Shown piece after piece: positions 1 to 4,870 of a DNA stretch of 6,033 nucleotides; position 1 is the stretch's first letter, and every line of letters begins with the position of its first letter. Source of the stretch: MGBC120314 sp964403785 (GTDB lineage Bacteria > Bacillota > Clostridia > Lachnospirales > Lachnospiraceae). Below the pieces are notes generated by a model. That model was not told the origin of the DNA, searched no databases, and was given only the letters and a program-made list of their open reading frames with translations. The stretch is from the NCBI GenBank assembly GCA_964403785.1, contig CAYOHM010000098.1, forward strand, positions 1 through 6,033, in the 5' to 3' direction. Both the position numbers and the translations under genes were made by a program.

Positions 1-25
1 ACCTTAAAATAAAAAATAAGAAAAC

Positions 26-65
26 TCAGCAATTTATGTATTTTACTATATTGCTGATTTATTTT
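26..65. terminator. Probable terminator hairpin of an off-window gene
   Basis: TCAGCAAT (26-33) and ATTGCTGA (50-57) form a perfect 8-bp inverted repeat around a 16-base loop. A T-rich run (58-65, TTTATTTT) follows it and an A-rich stretch (about 7-24) precedes it, so it could stop transcription from either side. It lies upstream of the first gene and therefore most likely ends a gene outside the window. The large loop and the interrupted T tract make it weaker than a textbook terminator. Confidence 0.5.
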
Positions 66-79
66 CAATAGGTTATAAT
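51..79 (+). promoter_or_regulatory. Sigma-70/SigA-type promoter for the glycosyltransferase gene
   Basis: A perfect -10 box TATAAT (74-79) sits exactly 17 bases after TTGCTG (51-56), which shares only the TTG of the consensus -35. Transcription would begin near base 86, giving a leader of about 30 bases before the ATG at 117. The -35 box lies inside the right arm of the upstream inverted repeat (50-57). Confidence 0.55.
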
Positions 80-105
80 ATAGAACATATTTTATCGGGA
101 TGTTT

Positions 106-111
106 AAGGAG
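106..111 (+). promoter_or_regulatory. Ribosome binding site that decides the first gene's start
   Basis: AAGGAG (106-111) is a strong Shine-Dalgarno match ending 5 bases before the ATG at 117. The in-frame GTG at 111 overlaps the last base of this site and cannot be served by it, so translation should begin at 117 and not at 111. Confidence 0.8.
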
Positions 112-116
112 TGACC

Positions 117-893
117 ATGAACCATCAGGATACGGACATCAGGCCTTTTGAAACCTGCGAGATTATGGGTGTTAATATTGCAGTTACTGATATGGAAAGC
201 TGTGTCAGGCTCATAAGTGACAATGTGGACAAGTGGCGCGGCAGCTACATTTGTGTTTCAAATGTGCATACAACTGTTATGTCATATAAGGATGAAGCAT
301 ACAGGAATATTCAGAATAATGCAGTGATGGCTTTGCCGGACGGAGGACCTTTGAGCGCTGTCAGCCGGCAGAGAGGTTATGCGGCTGCGCAGAGGGTTAC
401 GGGCCCTGACCTTATGCAGCACCTTTTAAGAGGTGAAGGAGGCAATGCCTTCAGGCATTATTTTTATGGGGCAACCGAGGAAACGCTGGAGATTTTAAGC
501 GAAAAGCTTAAAGAAAAATATCCTTCTGCACAGGTTGTGGGGATGTTCAGCCCTCCATTCAGGGATATTACCGAACAGGAGGATGAAGACATAATCAATA
601 TGATTAACGAGGCTAAGCCTGATTTTGTGTGGGTTGGTCTGGGAGCACCCAAACAGGAGATTTGGATGGCTGCACATAAGGATAGGATTAATGCCATTAT
701 GATAGGAGTCGGAGCAGCATTTGATTTTGAAGCAGGCAGAATCAAAAGAGCGCCTGCATGGATGCAGAAATGCAGCCTTGAATGGCTGTACAGACTTATG
801 CAGGACCCGAAGCGTCTGTTTAAGCGGTATTTTGTGACTAATGTTCAGTTCATACTATGGTTATTTGCAGAAAAGATGAGGTCAGATAAATGA
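117..893 (+). CDS. WecG/TagA/CpsF family glycosyltransferase
   Basis: The protein has 258 residues from the ATG at 117, normal for this family. Members transfer a sugar, such as N-acetylmannosamine or N-acetylmannosaminuronic acid, from a UDP donor onto a lipid-linked acceptor at the inner face of the membrane, in the making of teichoic acid, enterobacterial common antigen or capsule. Visible hallmarks are N49 with H51-T52-T53, the LPDG segment with D75 (the position of the proposed catalytic Asp of TagA), RVTGPD (93-98), GLGAPKQE (174-181) and GVGAAFDF (197-204). The Arg/Lys-rich tail from about 211 (APAW, then RLMQDPKRLFKRY) matches the C-terminal appendage that places TagA on the membrane; hydrophobic residues 239-250 may assist. 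There is no signal peptide. Family membership is firm; the sugar and acceptor cannot be read, and no other envelope gene is adjacent to help. The stop overlaps the next start (ATGA), so the two genes are probably co-translated. Confidence 0.9.
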   Translation: MNHQDTDIRPFETCEIMGVNIAVTDMESCVRLISDNVDKWRGSYICVSNVHTTVMSYKDEAYRNIQNNAVMALPDGGPLSAVSRQRGYAAAQRVTGPDLMQHLLRGEGGNAFRHYFYGATEETLEILSEKLKEKYPSAQVVGMFSPPFRDITEQEDEDIINMINEAKPDFVWVGLGAPKQEIWMAAHKDRINAIMIGVGAAFDFEAGRIKRAPAWMQKCSLEWLYRLMQDPKRLFKRYFVTNVQFILWLFAEKMRSDK

Positions 894-2014
894 ATAAAAA
901 AGAGATAGCAGAAATAAAAAAACAGTTTGATCCGGACAGATGTGCGATTTCGCGTATATGCGGCTGCTATGTGGATCATGAAAAACAGATAAAGACGCAG
1001 TTTAAACAGGCTTTTCTGGCTTTGCCGCAGGAGGAGATGTTTAAGTATTTTACAATCCTTAAGGGAACTCTTTCGGGCACTCTGGGAAAGAATCTTCTTA
1101 ATATGGAATTTCCGCTGGAGGCGGAGAAGGAGGACGGACCACAGGCTTTCCTTCTCGCACTTCGCGACAGCAAGCTTCAGGATGACGCGATTATTGAAGA
1201 ATTCTACAAGAAGGTAATAGATTATTATAATTATGGTGAAAATTATTACATAGTGCTTATTCATGCGGCGTATGATGTTCCCGGCAAGGCTAAGGACAAT
1301 CTTTTAATGGAGGATGCGTCCGATACGGTTTATGAGCATGTGCTGTGCAGCATTTGCCCTGTTAAGCTTGCCAAGAGCGCCCTTTGTTATAATGAGGAGC
1401 ACAACTCTATTGAGGAGCGTGTGAGGGACTGGGTTGTGGATGCGCCTGCACATGGCTTCCTGTTTCCGGCTTTTAATGACCGCGCATCGGATGTGCACGG
1501 ACTTTTATATTTTTCAAAAAATCCGGAAACCCTGCAGCAGGAGTTTATTGATGAGATGTTCGGCTGTATGCAGCCTCTTACGTCAAAGTCACAGAAAAGT
1601 GCCTTTAGCTCAATAATTGAGGAAACTCTGGGTGACGGCTGCGATTTTGAAGCCGTAAAGACAATACATGAAAATCTGCATGATATTATCGAAGAAAATA
1701 AGGAATCTCCTGTACCTGTAACCTTTGAAAAGAATGATGTTAAAAGGCTTTTGGAGGTATCGGGGGTAAGTGACGAGGCACTGGAGGAATTTGACACACA
1801 TTTTGAAGCCGAGGCAGATGAAAAGGCGGTGTTTGCCGCTGCCAATGTGGTTAATTCAAGAAGCTTTGAGGTTAAGACACCGGACGTTGTGGTAAAGGTT
1901 AATCCGGGCAGGACCGACCTTGTCGAAACCAGGGAAATAGACGGTAAGAGATACCTTCTCATAGAGATAAATGAAAATGTCGAAGTAAATGGTATTGTTA
2001 TTCGTTCAAAATAA
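890..2014 (+). CDS. DUF4317 domain-containing protein, function unknown
   Basis: This 374-residue protein matches, from memory, the DUF4317 family of Clostridia and relatives: the N-terminal pattern (MNKKEI, then SRICGCYVD), LSGTLGKNLLNMEFPLE (61-77), NYYIVLIH (118-125) and FLFPAFNDR (190-198). No activity is known to me. It has no signal peptide or membrane helix and should be cytoplasmic. Residues 1-230 look like one compact domain. A more acidic part, about 240-335, holds segments likely to be helical (ENLHDIIEEN; VKRLLEVSGVSDEALEEF), and a short beta-rich tail (VVVKVNPG; KRYLLIEINENVEVNGIVI) ends the chain. Cys pairs C24-G-C26 (with C18 nearby) and C153-S-I-C156 could bind a metal or be redox active, which is inference only. 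The ATG overlaps the upstream TGA by 4 bases, with GAGGT (878-882) 7 bases before the start, so expression is probably coupled to the glycosyltransferase. Confidence 0.85.
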   Translation: MNKKEIAEIKKQFDPDRCAISRICGCYVDHEKQIKTQFKQAFLALPQEEMFKYFTILKGTLSGTLGKNLLNMEFPLEAEKEDGPQAFLLALRDSKLQDDAIIEEFYKKVIDYYNYGENYYIVLIHAAYDVPGKAKDNLLMEDASDTVYEHVLCSICPVKLAKSALCYNEEHNSIEERVRDWVVDAPAHGFLFPAFNDRASDVHGLLYFSKNPETLQQEFIDEMFGCMQPLTSKSQKSAFSSIIEETLGDGCDFEAVKTIHENLHDIIEENKESPVPVTFEKNDVKRLLEVSGVSDEALEEFDTHFEAEADEKAVFAAANVVNSRSFEVKTPDVVVKVNPGRTDLVETREIDGKRYLLIEINENVEVNGIVIRSK

Positions 2015-2025
2015 TATTGCTTTTA

Positions 2026-2054
2026 TTGTAGTTTCATTGTAAACTAGTGATTAT
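2026..2054 (+). promoter_or_regulatory. Weak candidate promoter for citrate synthase
   Basis: TTGTAG (2026-2031) and GATTAT (2049-2054) are spaced by 17 bases, each matching four of six consensus positions. It is the best arrangement I see in the 99-base gap 2015-2113. That gap holds no convincing terminator: TCATTG/TAGTGA (2034-2039 and 2045-2050) can pair only with two G-U wobbles and has no T tract, and CCCTAAAGGG is too short. Read-through from the DUF4317 gene is therefore also possible. Confidence 0.3.
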
Positions 2055-2099
2055 ATGGATTTCCCCTAAAGGGTTCATTTATGTAGGAGTTTATGAATT

Positions 2100-2105
2100 A
2101 GGAGG
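2100..2105 (+). promoter_or_regulatory. Ribosome binding site of citrate synthase
   Basis: AGGAGG (2100-2105) is a near-perfect Shine-Dalgarno ending 8 bases before the ATG at 2114, which supports that start and suggests efficient translation. Confidence 0.8.
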
Positions 2106-2113
2106 ATTTTAGT

Positions 2114-3496
2114 ATGGGAATTGACAGTAAATCGATGATGGAGCTAAGTCCGGAACTCGATAGTCAGTTTGATGATCTTGTGAAGTTTTGTATGGTTTCG
2201 GGTCAGATTAACCTTGATCTTTATACAGAGTATGATGTTAAGAGGGGTCTTCGTGACTCAAACGGCAATGGTGTCCTTACGGGTCTTACAGAGATTTCCG
2301 ATGTTACGGGAATCAAGATTGTTGACGGCACAAAGGTACCGGCACCGGGACGCCTTTACTATCAGGGCTACAATGTTCTTGAAATGATAAAAGGCAATGA
2401 AGGCAGAAAGTTTGCTTTTGAAGAGGCGACATATCTTCTTCTGTTCGGAGAATTGCCGACGGAGAAGCAGCTTAAAAGCTTCGTTGATATTCTTGCCAGC
2501 CTTGAAGAGATTTCAGGTGCATTTCTGCGTGATGTTATTATGAAGGCTCCAAGCGGGAATATTATGAATGCACTTCAAAAGAGTGTGCTTACGCTTTATT
2601 CGTATGATGATAACCCGGATGATACATCAATTTCAAATGTACTCAGACAGTCCCTGCAGCTTATTTGCAAGGTACCGCTTATTTCTGTTTATGCTTACTA
2701 CGCTTATCGTCATTTTGAGTTTGACGAGAGCCTTGTTATCCGTACTCCTGATAAGGGACTTTCAATCGCAGAGAATCTTCTTAGGATGATTCATCCCGAC
2801 GGAACATACACCCAGCTTGAGGCGAAGGTTCTTGACATTGCGCTTGTAATCCATGCAGAACACGGCGGCGGAAATAATTCAACCTTCACGAATCACGTTG
2901 TCACATCTTCAGGAACGGATACCTATTCGGCAATAGCAGCCTCAATTGCCTCCCTTAAGGGACCAAGGCATGGCGGCGCTAATCTTAAGGTACAGCAGAT
3001 GTTTGATGACATCAAGGCAAATTGCCCTGACTGGAATGACCTCGACGCGTTAAGGGAATATCTTCTTAAGATTCTCAATAAAGAGGCATTTGACGGTTCG
3101 GGACTGATATATGGTATGGGACATGCGGTATATACCGAGTCCGACCCAAGACAGGTAATTCTTAAGGAATATGCACAGAAGCTCGCTACGGAAAAGGGCA
3201 AACTGGATGAATTTAATCTCTATGACAATGTTGAAAAGCTCGCAGCAGAGCTTATCGCCCAAAAGAGAAGATTATTCAGGCCTGTTTGTGCAAATGTTGA
3301 CTTTTACAGTGGATTTGTATATACGATGCTTGGAATCCCGACGGAGCTTTTTACACCTATATTTGCAATCTCGAGAATGGCGGGCTGGAGTGCACACAGA
3401 CTCGAGGAAATATGCAATAACGGCAGGATTATTCGTCCGGCATACAAATTCGTAGGCGTGCATAAGGACTATGTTTCAATGGATTTACGCAATTAG
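2114..3496 (+). CDS. gltA: Citrate synthase (Si type)
   Basis: The enzyme condenses acetyl-CoA with oxaloacetate to citrate and CoA in the cytoplasm. In a fermenting anaerobe the likely purpose is 2-oxoglutarate and glutamate supply. All catalytic landmarks are present: HAEH (247-250; H250 aligns with an oxaloacetate-binding His), GPRHGG with H286, GMGHAVY with H337, DPR (344-346), NVDFYSG with D396, and the substrate-binding Arg candidates R421 (ISRMAGW) and R441 (IIRP). H286, H337 and D396 correspond to the E. coli GltA triad H264, H305 and D362. At 460 residues it is longer than the roughly 370-430 of many bacterial forms, mainly through about 60-70 N-terminal residues before GIKIVDGTKV. 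H337 is followed by Ala, as in the mitochondrial enzyme, not by Arg as in the common bacterial GHRVY. A 2-methylcitrate synthase is possible but no propionate genes are nearby. A clear terminator follows; no aconitase or isocitrate dehydrogenase gene is in the window. Confidence 0.95.
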   Translation: MGIDSKSMMELSPELDSQFDDLVKFCMVSGQINLDLYTEYDVKRGLRDSNGNGVLTGLTEISDVTGIKIVDGTKVPAPGRLYYQGYNVLEMIKGNEGRKFAFEEATYLLLFGELPTEKQLKSFVDILASLEEISGAFLRDVIMKAPSGNIMNALQKSVLTLYSYDDNPDDTSISNVLRQSLQLICKVPLISVYAYYAYRHFEFDESLVIRTPDKGLSIAENLLRMIHPDGTYTQLEAKVLDIALVIHAEHGGGNNSTFTNHVVTSSGTDTYSAIAASIASLKGPRHGGANLKVQQMFDDIKANCPDWNDLDALREYLLKILNKEAFDGSGLIYGMGHAVYTESDPRQVILKEYAQKLATEKGKLDEFNLYDNVEKLAAELIAQKRRLFRPVCANVDFYSGFVYTMLGIPTELFTPIFAISRMAGWSAHRLEEICNNGRIIRPAYKFVGVHKDYVSMDLRN

Positions 3497-3553
3497 CAGA
3501 CCTATGAAAAGAGTCAGGTTCCATTTGATACATATGTCGCGTTTATAAATGCA

Positions 3554-3590
3554 GGATGCAGGGGATAGGGTATTCTTTGCATCCTTTTTT
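3554..3590 (+). terminator. Rho-independent terminator after citrate synthase
   Basis: GGATGCA (3554-3560) pairs with TGCATCC (3578-3584) and is followed directly by six T residues (3585-3590). The 17 bases between can continue the stem in RNA: GGGGAUA pairs with UAUUCUU, using three G-U wobbles, around a GGG loop, for about 14 bp in all. It separates citrate synthase from the sulfur-amino-acid genes. Confidence 0.88.
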
Positions 3591-3621
3591 AGGTGCTATA
3601 AGTTTTAATTATATATGAGCA

Positions 3622-3637
3622 TAATAAACGCATATTA
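3622..3637. promoter_or_regulatory. Possible operator: TAATA-N6-TATTA inverted repeat
   Basis: TAATA (3622-3626) and TATTA (3633-3637) form a 5-bp inverted repeat centred 6 bases apart, flanked by GC on both sides. The same stretch also reads as two near-direct copies, GCATAATA (3619-3626) and GCATATTA (3630-3637), 11 bases apart, about one helical turn. It overlaps the expected -35 area of the downstream promoter, a usual place for a regulator. In AT-rich DNA such short repeats also arise by chance. Confidence 0.25.
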
Positions 3638-3664
3638 GCGGGATTTGTAATTTTTATTTATAAT
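3635..3664 (+). promoter_or_regulatory. Candidate promoter for the two PLP-enzyme genes
   Basis: A perfect -10 TATAAT lies at 3659-3664. The best -35 at an acceptable distance is TTAGCG (3635-3640, spacing 18), which matches only three of six positions, so an activator or an AT-rich upstream element may compensate. The leader from the predicted start to the ATG at 3694 is under 30 bases, which leaves no room for an S-box or T-box riboswitch. Confidence 0.4.
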
Positions 3665-3680
3665 AAAAAATAAAAACATA

Positions 3681-3684
3681 GAGG
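3681..3684 (+). promoter_or_regulatory. Ribosome binding site of the gamma-synthase/lyase-type gene
   Basis: GAGG (3681-3684), within the longer run GAGGCGG, ends 9 bases before the ATG at 3694 and supports that start. Confidence 0.6.
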
Positions 3685-3693
3685 CGGTGTACA

Positions 3694-4845
3694 ATGGAAT
3701 ATCAATTTGCTACAAAATGTATTTACGGCAACAAGGAAAAACTTGAGGGAGAGCCTACGGGGGCAATCAGTTTCCCTATATATCAGACGGCTACATTTGA
3801 ACATCCTCAGGTGGGACAAAGCACAGGCTTTGACTATTCAAGACTTCAAAATCCGACAAGACAGCAGCTTGAAAAGGTTGTCGCATCACTTGAAAAGGGA
3901 ATTGACGCATTGGCATTTTCAAGCGGAATGGCTGCAATCACAGCATTTATGGAAATATTCAAGCCGGGTGACCACCTTATTACGGATGCGGACCTGTATG
4001 GCGGCAGTATAAGACTTTTTAACAATATCAGTGAAAAGAACGGTCTTACCTTCTCCCATATCAACTGCAGCAGGGAGGATGTTGAGAGCTATGTCAACGA
4101 GAACACAAAGGCAATATTCATTGAAACACCTACAAATCCGATGATGAATGTTGTAGATATCAAAAAAATGGCTGAAATTGCAAAAAGACATAAGCTTATT
4201 CTTATTGTTGACAATACGTTTTTGTCACCGTATTTTCAAAATCCTCTGGAGCTTGGTGCGGATGTTGTCATACACAGCGGAACAAAATTTTTAGGCGGAC
4301 ATAATGATACTCTCGCAGGCTTTGTTGTTACTAATTCACAGGAGATATCTGATAAGATGCGTTTTATCATAAAGACCGTGGGCTCCGGACTTGCACCGTT
4401 TGACAGCTGGCTCATTCTTCGAGGAATAAAGACCTTGCCGCTTCGTATGGAAAAGGCACAGGAAAATGCTCAGGCGATAGTGGAATACCTGCTTTCTGAG
4501 CCGAAGGTAAAAAAGGTTTACTATCCGGGAATTGAGGGCAGCGCCGGCTATGAAATCTGTAAGAGGCAGGCAAGGGGCTTTGGTTCGATGATAACCTTTG
4601 AGGTCGAAAATAAAGAGCTCGCACATCATATTTTAAAGAATACGAAGCTCATTCCTTTTGCGGAGAGTCTCGGCGGTACCGAAACACTTCTTACATATCC
4701 GATGACACAGACGCATGCTGATGTTCCTCAGGAGGTAAGGATTGCTAACGGAATCACTGATTCGGTACTCAGATTATCAGCGGGAATAGAAGATAAGGCA
4801 GACCTGATTGCAGATTTAAAGCAGGCATTTGAATCATTTAAATAA
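3694..4845 (+). CDS. Cys/Met metabolism PLP-dependent enzyme, cystathionine gamma-synthase/lyase type
   Basis: This 383-residue protein is a full-length fold-type I PLP enzyme of the transsulfuration family. SGTKFLGGH carries the PLP lysine K198; D173 (VDNTF) should contact the pyridine nitrogen; Y48 and R50 (DYSRLQNPTR) reach the phosphate of the neighbouring subunit; SSGMA (76-80) is the phosphate loop; Y102 (LYGG) stacks on the ring; R360 (LRLS) binds the substrate carboxylate. D47 before the YSR motif and E324 in AESLGG match, as I recall them, residues that mark cystathionine gamma-synthases and gamma-lyases, whereas beta-lyases have Tyr at the second position. The probable reaction is cysteine plus O-acyl-homoserine to cystathionine; gamma-lyase or O-acetylhomoserine sulfhydrylase activity cannot be excluded. 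The downstream PatB-like beta-lyase favours the synthase role, since it would supply the next step. No S-box riboswitch precedes it. I give no symbol because metB and mccB-type enzymes cannot be told apart safely. Confidence 0.88.
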   Translation: MEYQFATKCIYGNKEKLEGEPTGAISFPIYQTATFEHPQVGQSTGFDYSRLQNPTRQQLEKVVASLEKGIDALAFSSGMAAITAFMEIFKPGDHLITDADLYGGSIRLFNNISEKNGLTFSHINCSREDVESYVNENTKAIFIETPTNPMMNVVDIKKMAEIAKRHKLILIVDNTFLSPYFQNPLELGADVVIHSGTKFLGGHNDTLAGFVVTNSQEISDKMRFIIKTVGSGLAPFDSWLILRGIKTLPLRMEKAQENAQAIVEYLLSEPKVKKVYYPGIEGSAGYEICKRQARGFGSMITFEVENKELAHHILKNTKLIPFAESLGGTETLLTYPMTQTHADVPQEVRIANGITDSVLRLSAGIEDKADLIADLKQAFESFK

Positions 4846-4864
4846 TATTTACGGAATTGGATGT

Positions 4865-4869
4865 GAGGT
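4865..4869 (+). promoter_or_regulatory. Unusually close ribosome binding site of the PatB-like gene
   Basis: GAGGT (4865-4869) is the only Shine-Dalgarno-like site before the ATG at 4871 and ends just one base before it (GAGG alone leaves two). The optimum is about 5-9 bases. The ATG at 4861 is followed directly by TGA, and I see no better in-frame start: upstream codons back to about 4832 offer no ATG or GTG. Translation may rely on coupling to the preceding gene. Confidence 0.4.
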
Positions 4870-4870
4870 T

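Noticed and set aside
111..116. GTG at 111 as start of the glycosyltransferase
   Set aside because: The GTG overlaps the Shine-Dalgarno AAGGAG (106-111). The ATG at 117 has proper 5-base spacing from it.
845..1264. 139-residue open frame on the minus strand
   Set aside because: It lies opposite the glycosyltransferase end and DUF4317 start, and its composition looks like the complement of coding DNA. The + strand frames have clear family motifs.
1387..1962. 191-residue open frame on the minus strand, Ser/Thr rich
   Set aside because: It lies wholly opposite the DUF4317 gene. Its Ser-rich, low-complexity character comes from reading the Glu/Asp/Lys codons of that gene backwards, and it has no recognisable family.
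2034..2050. Hairpin TCATTG/TAGTGA as a terminator after DUF4317
   Set aside because: Only 6 bp with two G-U pairs, and no T tract follows.
2063..2073. CCCTAAAGGG palindrome as terminator or operator
   Set aside because: The stem is 3-4 bp with no flanking complementarity and no T run.
3591..3693. S-box, T-box or other riboswitch upstream of the sulfur-amino-acid genes
   Set aside because: Only about 100 bases separate the terminator from the ATG, they are AT-rich, and I see no conserved riboswitch core or second terminator hairpin.
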